Source: Micromonospora parathelypteridis
Lineage (GTDB): Bacteria; Actinomycetota; Actinomycetes; Mycobacteriales; Micromonosporaceae
Assembly (NCBI RefSeq): GCF_014201145.1
Contig: NZ_JACHDP010000001.1
Location: forward strand, 2,480,001 to 2,544,000
Reading direction: 5' to 3'
Length of the DNA stretch: 64,000 nt
The position numbers and the translations under genes are program-made. How positions within the stretch are numbered: position 1 is the first letter of the stretch; each line of letters opens with the position of its first letter. The notes beneath the pieces were generated by a model. It ran no database searches, was not told the DNA's origin, and saw nothing but the letters and a program-made list of their open reading frames with translations. Below are positions 1 to 8,007 of the stretch, piece by piece.

Positions 1-288
1 GACCCGCGCGGAGACCTCGATCTCGGTCCCCTGGTCATCGTCCGGGACCACCACCGGCCGGGTGAAACGAACCCCGTACTCGACCACCGCGTCCGGCGAA
101 CCGGCCCACTCCGTGATCGCCCGCCCGACCAGCGCCATGGTGAACATGCCGTGGGCGATCACCCCGGGCAGTCCTACCTTGGTGGCGAACCTGTCGCTCC
201 AGTGGATCGGGTTGAAGTCACCCGAGGCACCGGCATAGCGAACCAGGTCCGCGCGGGTCACTCGGAACGTCTTGGCTGGAAACTCCAT
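1..288 (-). CDS. hadB: (3R)-hydroxyacyl-ACP dehydratase subunit HadB, MaoC hot-dog fold (partial)
   Basis: Catalytic subunit of the FAS-II-type 3-hydroxyacyl dehydratase, which removes water from 3-hydroxyacyl-ACP. The start is the ATG at 286-288, two bases beyond the hadA stop, so the pair is translationally coupled. The gene runs off the left edge, so only about 96 residues are visible. They contain the MaoC active site: SGDFNPIHW, with the hydratase Asp and His, followed by VIAHGMF. The family is usually about 140 residues, so roughly two thirds is present. Identity rests on the motif and on the hadA-rpmG-tRNA synteny seen in mycobacteria. Confidence 0.88.
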   Translation of the reverse strand, partial: MEFPAKTFRVTRADLVRYAGASGDFNPIHWSDRFATKVGLPGVIAHGMFTMALVGRAITEWAGSPDAVVEYGVRFTRPVVVPDDDQGTEIEVSARV

Positions 289-289
289 C

Positions 290-736
290 TCAGGCCTCCC
301 CGCGTACGACGATCTTGGACCAGACGGCGACCACCGGCTCCCCGCCGACGGTGGTCACGTCGGTGCGCGTGGTCAGGAAGCCGTGCCCGCCCCGGGTGCT
401 GACGTCCTCGATGGTGTTGGTGCAGACCAGCTCGTCACCGGCGACCACGGGCCGGGTGTACGCGAACCGCTGGTCACCGTGCACCACCCGGCTGTAGTCG
501 ATACCCAGGGCTGGGTCCTCGACGATCTGGCTGCTCGCGGCCATCGTGACGATCACCGGGAAGGTCGGTGGGGCCAGCAGATCGGGGTGGCCCAGCGCCT
601 GCGCGGCCTCCAGGTCGTGATGGGCCGGGTCGGTGGCACCGATGGCGGTGGCGAACTCGCGGATCTTTTCTCGGCCCACCTGATAGGGGGCGGTCGGCGG
701 ATAGGTCCGGCCGACGAAGGAAGGGTCCAGAGACAT
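290..736 (-). CDS. hadA: (3R)-hydroxyacyl-ACP dehydratase subunit HadA-like, MaoC N-terminal-type
   Basis: A 148-residue MaoC-like hot-dog protein, the non-catalytic partner that binds the acyl chain in HadAB dimers. It begins MSLDPSFVGRTYPP and has the family segments LAPPTFPVIVT and VVHGDQRFAYTRPV, but not the D-x4-H catalytic pair that HadB shows. It lies between rpmG and hadB in the order conserved in mycobacteria (thrT-metT-rpmG2-hadA-hadB). No mycolic acids are expected outside Mycobacteriales, so a general FAS-II role is the safer inference here. Confidence 0.85.
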   Translation of the reverse strand: MSLDPSFVGRTYPPTAPYQVGREKIREFATAIGATDPAHHDLEAAQALGHPDLLAPPTFPVIVTMAASSQIVEDPALGIDYSRVVHGDQRFAYTRPVVAGDELVCTNTIEDVSTRGGHGFLTTRTDVTTVGGEPVVAVWSKIVVRGEA

Positions 737-837
737 GTCGCGAACCTACACGGAAAGCACAATCGCCGACCTGCTCGGCAGGCGGCGGCGTAGCCGCGCC
801 AAACCGGTCAGATCGGCGATTGGAAAGCTTCGACAGC

Positions 838-857
838 GGCCGGCAGGAGAGCCGGCC
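838..857 (-). terminator. Hairpin just downstream of rpmG
   Basis: A perfect 7-bp stem (GGCCGGC at 838-844, GCCGGCC at 851-857) with a 6-nt loop lies 5 nt past the rpmG stop. There is no U-tract. It may partly separate rpmG from hadA. A second, looser inverted repeat (760-769 with 813-822) lies in the same gap. Confidence 0.45.
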
Positions 858-862
858 AGCGG

Positions 863-1030
863 TCAGCGGGTCTCGCGGTGGACCGTGTGACGACCGTCGC
901 GCGGGCAGAACTTCTTCAGCTCGATGCGGTCGGGGTCGTTACGGCGGTTCTTGCGCGTGATGTAGTTGCGCTCCTTGCACTCCACACACGCCAAAGTGAT
1001 CTTCGGCCGGACATCGGTAGCCTTCGCCAC
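863..1030 (-). CDS. rpmG: 50S ribosomal protein L33
   Basis: A 55-residue ribosomal protein L33 starting at GTG 1028-1030. The sequence has the canonical stretch [18 protein letters not shown] and the basic [15 protein letters not shown] segment. The zinc ribbon is incomplete: the first pair CxxC (Cys15, Cys18) and Cys42 are present, but the fourth ligand of the usual CPxC is Asp45 (FCPRDGRHT). The gene follows tRNA-Thr and tRNA-Met on the same strand and precedes hadA, as in mycobacteria. It is too short to be found by ORF length alone, but the family is unmistakable. Confidence 0.96.
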   Translation of the reverse strand: MAKATDVRPKITLACVECKERNYITRKNRRNDPDRIELKKFCPRDGRHTVHRETR

Positions 1031-1163
1031 GGCGGAGTGCCTTCCTCGCTAACGGAAACAACTACGACGCGCCAGCCTAGACGCTGACAGCGCGGACATG
1101 CAAAGTGGGCGCCGGAAGCGCCCATTTCTTACGACCACCGGCAACGAGCCCGGAAGACGAGAG

Positions 1164-1236
1164 TAGCGGTGGCCGGACTTGAACCGGCGACACAGCGATT
1201 ATGAGCCGCTTGCTCTACCATCTGAGCTACACCGCT
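1164..1236 (-). tRNA. tRNA-Met (CAT)
   Basis: A 73-nt cloverleaf read on the minus strand. The acceptor AGCGGTG pairs with CACCGCT, the T-arm is GCCGG-TTCAAGT-CCGGC, and the anticodon is CAT in the loop of GGCTCATAATC. The discriminator is A and no CCA is encoded. It lies 25 nt downstream of tRNA-Thr. Confidence 0.96.
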
Positions 1237-1260
1237 GCGATGGGTCCAGCTGAACCCTCG

Positions 1261-1333
1261 AGCCCCCTTACGGAATCGAACCGTAGACCTTCTCCTTACC
1301 ATGGAGACGCTCTGCCGACTGAGCTAAGGGGGC
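1261..1333 (-). tRNA. tRNA-Thr (GGT)
   Basis: A 73-nt cloverleaf on the minus strand with acceptor GCCCCCT/AGGGGGC. The anticodon stem TCTCC/GGAGA encloses a loop with GGT. It is the first gene of the tRNA-Thr, tRNA-Met, rpmG, hadA, hadB run. Confidence 0.96.
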
Positions 1334-1426
1334 CTGCGCGATCTCCCCGTGGGGCGCGCAGAAGTAAGAGTACACGGCCCGGCTCGACAGGTGAAATCGG
1401 ATCCCCGGTGATCGTCTACGCCCTGC

Positions 1427-3952
1427 TCAGGGCACGACCCGGAGGCGCGGCAGCTCCCCGTTGGAGATCGTTTCCGGCTCGACCTGGGCGCCGAACCAGG
1501 CGGCCAACCGCTCGTACGGCAGCGGCCGGCTGAACAGGAAGCCCTGCCCGATCTCACAACCGATGTCCTGGAGAAGCTCCAGGGTCAGCTCACTCTCCAC
1601 GCCCTCGGCGACCACGGCCAGGCCGAACTGCTGCGAGAGGGTCACCACGGCGTTGACGATGGCCAGGTCCCCCGGGTCGGTCGCCATGCCCTGCACGAAG
1701 GAGCGGTCGACCTTCACCTCGTGCACCGGCAGCCGGCGGAGGTGCGCCAGAGACGAGTCGCCGGTGCCGAAGTCGTCCACCGAGAGTCGGACACCGAGGT
1801 CGCGTAGCCGGCGCAGGGTCGGGATGGGCCGGTCCGTGCCGTCCAGCACGCCCGCCTCGGTGATTTCCAGGGTCAGTCGCTGCGCCGGCACCTTGTACTC
1901 GGTCAGCAACTCCTGGACCCGGTCCGGGAAGTGCTGGTCGGTGAGCGTACGGGCCGACAGGTTGACCGCGATGGGCAGCGGCTGATCGGCCAGCGCCCAG
2001 TCGCGGCTGCGGCGCAGCCCCTCGCGGAGCACCACCTCGGTGAGCCGGCTCAACTGGCCGGTGTGCTCGGCCACCGCCACGAAGTCCTCGGGAGCGACCG
2101 TGCCGTGGGTCGGGTGCTCCCACCGGGCCAGGCACTCGACACCAACCAGACGCCGGTCCCGCAGGGTCACCTTGGGCTGGAAGTAGACCTCCAGCTCGTC
2201 CTGGTCCAGTGCTCGGCGCAGATCGCCGGCCAGGCCCAGCCGGCGCAGCGATCGGGACTCCAACGCAGGGTTGAAGAGCTGCACGCTGCCCGGCACCGAC
2301 TTGGCTGCCGTGGCGGCCAGGTCGACCCTGAGCAGGAGGGTCGCCGCATCGCTGCCGTGATCGGGATGCACGGCCACCCCGACGGCGGTGTTCACGTCGA
2401 GGGTGAGCGCGTCGAAGACCATCTCGTCGCGGATCTGGTCGCGCAGTTGAGCGGCCAACTCGAGCGCCGCGTCAGCGCTCTCCAACCGCAGTGTCACCAG
2501 GAACTCGTCCCCACCGGCCCGACCGACCAGAGCCGACGACGGGGCGCTGGCCCGCAACCGGCTGGCGACCTCGGCGAGGACCTTGTCCCCGGCCGCGTGA
2601 CCGAGGGACTCGTTGACCTGGCGCAGCCCGTCGACGTCGAAGAGCAACAGCGCCACCACCTCGCCGGGGGCAGCGATCTTGAAGGACTCCGCGAGCGCGC
2701 CGGTGATCCGCCGACGGTTGGGCAGCCTGGTCAGCGCGTCGTGGTACGCGTCGTGCCGGAGCCGGTCGACCAGCCGCGAGTTTTCCAAGGCGACGGCGGC
2801 ATGCGCCGCAACGGTCTCGAAGATGGGGATGTCGGCCGGAGCGAAATGACCCACGTCGCTGAGCCGGTTGACCACCTCCAGCGTGCCGATCACCGCCTGC
2901 CCCGATCGCAGCGGTACCGCGATGACGTCCTTGACCTTGGAGTCGGCGAGCGCGGACCGCAGCGCCGGATCACCGCCGAAGGCCCGACCCAGGGCGATCG
3001 TCTGGCCCGACTCACGGGTCTTCTCCCGGAACACCGGCGGGGTCCGGGCGACATCCAGGAGGCCCCGGTCGTCGAGGCGTGCGGTCAGCAGGACCTCCGG
3101 GTGCCGACCCTGCGCCGGGAGCCACAGCGTGGCGTACTCCGCCTGCATGAGAGATCGGATGCGGCCGAGCAGCGCATCCGTCAGGGTGCCCTCCTGACCC
3201 GCCTCGCTCATCGCCCGGGTCAGCTCGTACATGTCGCCCAGGGTGCGGTGCTGCCGGATGAACTGCGAGTACGAGCGGTAGAGCATGACGCCGGCCACCG
3301 CCAGGGCCAGTAGGAGCAGGGTCGACCAGAGGGTCGTCGCCAGCACGATCAGGATGATCATCCCGATCGCGACGCTCAGTGCCGTGGTCAGCAGAACCTG
3401 GACGGTCGTACTCGTCGTCTCCCGGGTGCCCTGCCAGCCCTGCAGGAGAGTGATCACGCCGACCACGGCGACCAGACTGATCAGCGAGTTGGCGGCGACG
3501 CCGGCGAAGACCGCACCCCACGTCGCCGGCCCCACCCCGACGTGCGGTGGCATGGCGGCCAACACCAGACCGGCCACCGAGACTCCGGCCGCCGCCCGGG
3601 CGACGTTGAACCAGAACTTCGGCGGCGCGTAACCGCGGTGCATCTGGGTGAAGAGTTCGGCCGCCGTAGCGACGACGACCATGAGCAGCGGCGACAGCCA
3701 ATACAGGGCGAGCACGAGCGGGATCTCGCTGAGCGTCACCACGACCGCCTGGCGGCGGACCACGAAGCTGAGCGTTGGTATCCCGGCAGCAACCATCACC
3801 ACCAGCAACGCCACAGCAATCGGCCAGTCCGCCAGGCGGATCGGCACCGAAAGCGCGAGAACCAGCGATCCCACCAACGCGATCCCGGCGAGGGGAGCCG
3901 TGATCAGCCAGGCGTGCTCGGTCGTACGACGTCGGACAGCCTTAGGTGACAC
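1427..3952 (-). CDS. Membrane GAF-GGDEF-EAL cyclic-di-GMP turnover protein
   Basis: An 841-residue protein that probably makes or degrades c-di-GMP at the membrane. Residues about 15-230 hold several hydrophobic helices. A GAF-like sensor follows (about 245-395), then a GGDEF domain with an intact AGGDEF motif (about 400-560) and an EAL domain (about 580-830). The EAL signature reads ECL (GVECLARWEHP), but the other catalytic blocks are present: NLSARTL, LEITEAGV, DDFGTGDSSL, KVDRSFV and AEGVES. No RxxD inhibitory site is seen before GGDEF. Which activity dominates cannot be told from sequence. It ends about 94 nt before tRNA-Thr in the same direction of reading. Confidence 0.93.
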   Translation of the reverse strand: MSPKAVRRRTTEHAWLITAPLAGIALVGSLVLALSVPIRLADWPIAVALLVVMVAAGIPTLSFVVRRQAVVVTLSEIPLVLALYWLSPLLMVVVATAAELFTQMHRGYAPPKFWFNVARAAAGVSVAGLVLAAMPPHVGVGPATWGAVFAGVAANSLISLVAVVGVITLLQGWQGTRETTSTTVQVLLTTALSVAIGMIILIVLATTLWSTLLLLALAVAGVMLYRSYSQFIRQHRTLGDMYELTRAMSEAGQEGTLTDALLGRIRSLMQAEYATLWLPAQGRHPEVLLTARLDDRGLLDVARTPPVFREKTRESGQTIALGRAFGGDPALRSALADSKVKDVIAVPLRSGQAVIGTLEVVNRLSDVGHFAPADIPIFETVAAHAAVALENSRLVDRLRHDAYHDALTRLPNRRRITGALAESFKIAAPGEVVALLLFDVDGLRQVNESLGHAAGDKVLAEVASRLRASAPSSALVGRAGGDEFLVTLRLESADAALELAAQLRDQIRDEMVFDALTLDVNTAVGVAVHPDHGSDAATLLLRVDLAATAAKSVPGSVQLFNPALESRSLRRLGLAGDLRRALDQDELEVYFQPKVTLRDRRLVGVECLARWEHPTHGTVAPEDFVAVAEHTGQLSRLTEVVLREGLRRSRDWALADQPLPIAVNLSARTLTDQHFPDRVQELLTEYKVPAQRLTLEITEAGVLDGTDRPIPTLRRLRDLGVRLSVDDFGTGDSSLAHLRRLPVHEVKVDRSFVQGMATDPGDLAIVNAVVTLSQQFGLAVVAEGVESELTLELLQDIGCEIGQGFLFSRPLPYERLAAWFGAQVEPETISNGELPRLRVVP

Positions 3953-3993
3953 CGCACCGCCCTGTCATCGATCACGTCGCCGCCGCACCGGGG

Positions 3994-4173
3994 TCACCGA
4001 CCGACGACTGACTGCACTCCACTCGGAACCGAAACGCTGTGGCCCGCCGGGGCGCCCCACTCGATAGCGGTGGACTGGAAGGCACCGCCGAGTTGGGCAC
4101 CTAGGAGGCCAACGGCCAGCGCGGCGAGGGCAAGCGACGCCATACGCAGCCGGCCAAACTTTCGACCAGACAT
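3994..4173 (-). CDS. Small secreted or membrane peptide
   Basis: A 59-residue ORF. The start at ATG 4171-4173 is chosen because AGGAG lies 6 nt upstream; a longer in-frame start at 4260 lacks a ribosome site. The N-terminus MSGRKFGRLRM is basic, then a hydrophobic stretch ASLALAALAVGLLGAQ resembles a signal peptide, followed by a short Ser/Val-rich tail. No family is recognised. It reads in the same direction as the GGDEF/EAL gene, which starts 42 nt past its stop. Confidence 0.6.
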   Translation of the reverse strand: MSGRKFGRLRMASLALAALAVGLLGAQLGGAFQSTAIEWGAPAGHSVSVPSGVQSVVGR

Positions 4174-4688
4174 GTGGAACTCCTGTCGGCAGGGGGGCTG
4201 TGCGGGGATGGAGATTCCACGATGGTGCCACAGCGGCGTCCGCCAGGAAAGTTCTCCCACCCGTGATCAGGCCGACCGACCCGCGAGCCGACCCGCTCGG
4301 CCGGGCGGGGACAACGTCCGGCCAGACGATCTGCTGATCAACCCACGCCTGTATGCCCCAAAAAAAGACCTAGCAGAGGAAAGGCACCTACTAGACGTAA
4401 CAGTTGATATGAAGTGCGCGCCTCTCCGCCCAAGTACGCACGCTACTCGCCGCTACCTCCCGGCAACAGGTCTGGTTTCTGTCCGTACCCGGGAGTCGAG
4501 TTGGCGACATCGGAAGAAGGAATTGTCGCCCGGCTGGCCGACGTCGGCCGCCGCGCCATCGATGCAGGCACATCAGTTCGGCAATGGCGCGGCATCCAGT
4601 CCGGATGGCGTCGCGGCGGTCAGGCTTATCCGGTACGCGGGCACAGCGTTCACTGGGCAGGGAGAGTCACCAGCCGGCCGAAGCGCGG
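4174..4688. other. Intergenic stretch with no convincing gene
   Basis: No ORF here has recognisable protein features and a ribosome site. A plus-strand frame through about 4498-4590 gives a plausible short piece (ATSEEGIVARLADVGRRAID), but it has no clear end and may be a gene relic. Base composition around 4340-4420 is visibly poorer in G+C than its surroundings. Confidence 0.5.
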
Positions 4689-4826
4689 TCAGCGGTTGCG
4701 CAGCGGCCGGAACGCGGCCCGCATCTCGGCGGAGAAGAGCTCCGGCACCTCCCAGGCCGGGAAGTGGCCGCCGCTGTCGGCCTCGCTGAAGTACGAGACG
4801 TTGGGGTAGGCCACCTCCGTCGGCTG
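4689..4826 (-). pseudogene. C-terminal remnant of an epoxide hydrolase-type alpha/beta hydrolase
   Basis: About 44 codons before a TGA at 4689-4691 read as the end of an epoxide hydrolase: SYFSEADSGGHFPAWEVPEL, then FSAEMRAAFRPLRNR. The GGHF histidine is the third member of the family's catalytic triad. Homology stops abruptly upstream near 4826, and the N-terminal 300 or so residues, including the nucleophile, are absent. It is therefore a deletion remnant and cannot be active. Confidence 0.75.
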
Positions 4827-4965
4827 ATGCGCGACACCCCTTGCCAACTGATCTGCGACACCTCATCGCGCTGAGCGCGGCACGACGGTGCAATCAACCT
4901 CGAAGGCTCCGAGGACCTGAGGTGGAGGCCGACAGACTGTCAGACCCGCCTCTCACCATGTCGTC

Positions 4966-5337
4966 ATGTTGCAGGGAAGGGTTATCGCCGAGAGCCTCCG
5001 CGTCGGATGTGACCTGCAGGTCCGGGACCTTCGGATTACCCGGATCGATCGGCAGGACGTATCCGCTGCTGCTGGTAGCCACCAGCCTGACGTGTGGACA
5101 CTGCTGGATGTCGAGGGCCCTGATGACACTGCTGACGAACTCGCGTCCGCGCTGGCAGACGCTCTGGTCGGAGGCCAGGGCTGGTACGCCGACTTCCGCG
5201 TCGCCGATGACCATGTCGTGGTCTTTCCTGGGCGGATCTTCCGCTACGCCATTGGTGACCAGACAGGGCGCGCCGAGGCCGTGAGGCACGGAAGGCTCGC
5301 GGGTGTGCCCACACACCAACTCGATTGGGGCGACTAA
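4966..5337 (+). CDS. Conserved actinobacterial protein of unknown function
   Basis: A 123-residue acidic protein that begins MLQGRVIAESLRVG. It contains WTLLDVEG, a run of ADELASALADAL, and a core GQGWYADFRVADDHVVVFPG followed by RIFRY. I recall this pattern as a small conserved hypothetical in actinobacteria but cannot name a function. There are no membrane segments or catalytic motifs. It converges on the hydrolase at 5399, with a small hairpin between the two. Confidence 0.72.
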   Translation: MLQGRVIAESLRVGCDLQVRDLRITRIDRQDVSAAAGSHQPDVWTLLDVEGPDDTADELASALADALVGGQGWYADFRVADDHVVVFPGRIFRYAIGDQTGRAEAVRHGRLAGVPTHQLDWGD

Positions 5338-5353
5338 ACCGACAGCTGAAGGT

Positions 5354-5374
5354 TGCCGCCGGGCAGCGGCGGCA
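5354..5374. terminator. Hairpin between convergent genes
   Basis: The stem TGCCGCC (5354-5360) pairs with GGCGGCA (5368-5374) around a 7-nt loop. It sits in the 61-nt gap between two convergent genes, which suits a bidirectional terminator. Confidence 0.4.
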
Positions 5375-5398
5375 GCGGCGCCGTGCGGGGACGGACGC

Positions 5399-6262
5399 TC
5401 ATGACAGAAAGTGGTGCAGCGCTGCGGTCAGGTCGTCGGGGTTCTCCTCGGCGACGTGGTGGCCGGACTCGATCGAGTGGCCGCGTAGATCGGCGGCCCA
5501 CGGGCGCCAGACTGCTAGTGGATCGCCGTACAGATCTTCCATGTCGTCCCGGGTCGACCACAGAAACAGAGTTGGGCAGCGGACAGTGCGACCGTCACGC
5601 CGGTCCGCTTCCTCGTGCGCTCGGTCAACACCGAGGCCGGCTCGGTAGTCCTCCAGCATCGCCCGCACGGTGGCCGCATCGTGGATGGCGTGCCGAAACT
5701 CCTGGTAGTTCTCGGCTCCCATGCTCTCGGGCCGGGCCTTACTGGCGTACCAGGCATCGGGGTCGGCGGCGATGGCTCGCTCCGGCTTGTCTGGCTGGGC
5801 GAAGAAGAACCAGTGGTACCAGTCATGGGCGAACTTCGCATCACACCTGGCAAGAGCCTCACTGATGGGTACACCGTCGATGACTACCAATCGACTGACC
5901 GCATCGGGATGGTCCAGCGCCAGGCGTAACGCCACATACGATCCGCGGTCGTGCCCGACGGTGGCGAACGTCGTATGGCCCAGCTCATCCATCAGCTGCA
6001 CCATGTCCGCCGCAACCACCCGCTTGGACTGCTGCGAGTGATCCGCGAGAATCTTCGCCTTGCCGGATTGCCCGTAGCCGCGCATGTCGGGACAGACGAC
6101 GGTGAACCCGCGATCAACCAGCTGGGGCGCGACTCGATGCCACGTCGATCCCGTACGGGGATGTCCATGAATGAGTAGGACCGGAAGCCCGTGCCCCGCA
6201 TGCCGGACCCGGAGCTCGACCTCCCCGACATCGATCCGCTCGTCCTCGAAGCCGTCAAACAT
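5399..6262 (-). CDS. Alpha/beta hydrolase, haloacetate (fluoroacetate) dehalogenase-like
   Basis: A 287-residue hydrolase. The nucleophile elbow is GHDRGSY with an Asp nucleophile, the oxyanion region is HGHPRTGSTWH, and the triad His lies in ESGHHVAEE. Cap residues match fluoroacetate dehalogenases: the His-Trp pair in WYHWFFFAQ and the Tyr in DYRAGL, which in that family form the halide pocket. The first carboxylate-binding Arg (HDR) is present, but the second is Tyr (GSY where the family has GGR). The substrate may therefore differ from fluoroacetate. An epoxide hydrolase role is the alternative. No operon partner is seen. Confidence 0.82.
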   Translation of the reverse strand: MFDGFEDERIDVGEVELRVRHAGHGLPVLLIHGHPRTGSTWHRVAPQLVDRGFTVVCPDMRGYGQSGKAKILADHSQQSKRVVAADMVQLMDELGHTTFATVGHDRGSYVALRLALDHPDAVSRLVVIDGVPISEALARCDAKFAHDWYHWFFFAQPDKPERAIAADPDAWYASKARPESMGAENYQEFRHAIHDAATVRAMLEDYRAGLGVDRAHEEADRRDGRTVRCPTLFLWSTRDDMEDLYGDPLAVWRPWAADLRGHSIESGHHVAEENPDDLTAALHHFLS

Positions 6263-6316
6263 GCGCGACTAGTTTCCGGGCCCCCACCGAGCAAACATCC
6301 GCTCATCGGCTACTTG

Positions 6317-6356
6317 TTTCATTGGCCTGCGACCGCTTTCATTGGCCTGCGACCGC
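6317..6356. repeat. Tandem duplication of a 20-bp unit
   Basis: The 20-bp unit beginning TTTCATTGGCC occurs twice head-to-tail (6317-6336, 6337-6356). It lies in the gap between the hydrolase and the attachment site. No function is apparent; replication slippage is the simplest explanation. Confidence 0.8.
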
Positions 6357-6550
6357 GGCCCGGCCATGACAGGAGGCTGCGTCGACGGCCGTCCCCTGTC
6401 GCCCCCAGATCGCTGGGAGTTGCCGCAAGTCACCTGGGTGGTTGTGTGACTGCCGTTTCTGCCGGCACCACGCAAGCAAGAACAGTCGGTGACACGTATG
6501 TGGCACAGCCAGGGAGACCGAGCGGGTCGGAGCTGGACCGAGCAGGACTC

Positions 6551-6600
6551 ACGAGAGAGGCCCCCGACCGGCGTTCACGCTGGTCGGGGGCCTCTCTCGT
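6551..6600. terminator. Strong hairpin abutting attL, probably the original tRNA-Tyr terminator
   Basis: Perfect 19-bp arms (6551-6569 and 6582-6600) enclose a 12-nt loop that can itself fold. The right arm ends where the 58-bp att repeat begins, that is, just past the 3' end of the tRNA-Tyr copy. Before the element inserted, this would have been the terminator of tRNA-Tyr; it is now 20.5 kb away from that gene. Confidence 0.75.
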
Positions 6601-6657
6601 GCACCTGGTGGCGGGTAGAGGATTCGAACCTCTGAAGCTTTCGCGACGGATTTACAG
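6600..6657 (-). repeat. attL: 58-bp copy of the tRNA-Tyr 3' half
   Basis: It is identical over 58 bp to 27147-27204. It holds the tRNA-Tyr 3' part from the anticodon loop through the T-arm, acceptor strand and CCA. Identity stops two bases past the anticodon, so the 5' half is missing and this copy is not a tRNA gene. It marks the left end of the integrated element. Confidence 0.93.
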
Positions 6658-6767
6658 GGCGTCCGCGATCTTGGCCGCGTCAGGTGTGCTGACCTGCTCC
6701 TTCTCGTTCCGCCCCAAGGTCGGAGGTGCTGGCCGCCCACCATCTGCCCACGCGCCGAACGTCCAGA

Positions 6768-7577
6768 TCAGTAATAGAGGAACCCGCGGATCACCGCGAC
6801 GACCGCCAGCAAGATGGCAATCCCCCAGACAACGTTCCGTCCAGTCGAGCCGAAGATCAAATAGGCGATCTGGGCCAGTAAGAAGATCGAACTCAGCACC
6901 AGATCTACGAGCAGCAGCACGACGGTGAGCGCCAAGCGCAGCAGGAACCAGACAAACCCCAGGCCGCACCACTTGTCGATTGTCGAGTCATCGTATGCCC
7001 AGCGGGTGAACACGAAGGGCTTGTAGAGGGAGGACTCCCAACCCCGGCTCCACTTCGCGCCGACGCTGGACCAGTACGAGTCCCCACCTTCCTTCACGTT
7101 CGCTTGATCCACTCGCTTGAACTGGATCTTCTTGACGGCACCCCCGGTGACGTCGATCAACACCTGGCCATCCTTGACCTGGATGGTGGTGGTTCCGTTC
7201 ACGACCACGGTGAGCTGGTCGCGTCCGGTCTGGACCTTGAACACCCTGTCAAACCCGGTGGCACCCTTCTTGCGGTCCCGAAGCAGGACGTAGATCGTGC
7301 TTCCATCTCGGGGTGGGAGGGAGTACTCCGCCCCGATCGAGAACTCGCCGATCGGAGTGACAATGCTCGTCTCGCCCTCAACCGCAACGCCATCCGGACC
7401 GACTGTCAGGGCCACCGGCAGCAGCGCAGGCTTGTATTTGACCTTGCCCTTACCCTCCCCCTCTGGGTCGCAGCCAGCGAGTACCAGCGCCAGAAGTAGA
7501 GGAATGAGCGTCAACCATATGGTGCGGTCTCGATATCGCCGTATTGGTGCAAGACTCGGGGCGCCCGCCGTTGCCAC
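6768..7577 (-). CDS. Putative lipoprotein with C-terminal membrane helices
   Basis: The frame is open to 7724, but a GTG at 7575-7577 gives a better N-terminus, because a lipobox LVLAGC then follows about 35 residues in, after WLTLIPLLLALV. The start is uncertain. The middle is a beta-rich domain (VALTVGPDGVAVEGETSIVT, then RDQLTVVVNGTTTIQV). The last 70 residues hold two or three hydrophobic helices ending in RGFLYY. A lipid-anchored N-terminus plus C-terminal helices is an unusual topology. No family is recognised. It is the gene nearest attL. Confidence 0.6.
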   Translation of the reverse strand: MATAGAPSLAPIRRYRDRTIWLTLIPLLLALVLAGCDPEGEGKGKVKYKPALLPVALTVGPDGVAVEGETSIVTPIGEFSIGAEYSLPPRDGSTIYVLLRDRKKGATGFDRVFKVQTGRDQLTVVVNGTTTIQVKDGQVLIDVTGGAVKKIQFKRVDQANVKEGGDSYWSSVGAKWSRGWESSLYKPFVFTRWAYDDSTIDKWCGLGFVWFLLRLALTVVLLLVDLVLSSIFLLAQIAYLIFGSTGRNVVWGIAILLAVVAVIRGFLYY

Positions 7578-7727
7578 TCCCCGACCGCAGGCAGAATGCA
7601 CCTTCACCGTGTACCGCCCGCCTGACCTGCGACTCTCGACGCCGAGACAGCTACACATGGTCGCCACATGATTACGAGTGTCCCTGAACTGGTCAAGCCA
7701 CTCTCGATCGACGGTGCATCGCACTCT

Positions 7728-7961
7728 CTATTGATCCCGAGTCCTACCTCTGCCGGGTCGGACCGCCGGCGCATCTGCGAGAGCATCGCTGATGTTGTCG
7801 TTCATGGTGTCGTCTCCCCCGCCGATGCAGTTGGCGTAGGCCCGGAGCAAGACGGCGACGCCGTGGCCCAGGCGCCGGGCAACCTCGGTCGGCGGGACGC
7901 CGGCATTCAGCCAGAGCGAGGCCGCTGCGTGCCACACGTCGTACGGCCGCAAGACGAGCTG
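7728..7961 (-). pseudogene. Duplicated 3' end of the element integrase gene
   Basis: This frame repeats the last 60 or so residues of the intact integrase at 8526: HAAASLWLNAGVPPTEVARR is identical, followed by LGHGVAVLLRAYANCI and GGDDTMND. The catalytic box has decayed: DLRH in the intact protein is DVWH here, which removes the box II Arg. The tail after DALA is extended by unrelated residues, and a stop lies a short way upstream. It is a remnant of a second, related integrase or of a partial duplication. Confidence 0.85.
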
Positions 7962-8007
7962 CGGATAAGCAAGCGACAGCGGGGGCTCGCTGCCCGATCA
8001 TGTAGCG

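Noticed and set aside
6600..6657. A second tRNA-Tyr gene at the left end of the element
   Set aside because: Only the 3' half is present; the 5' half and D-arm are missing, so it is an att copy.
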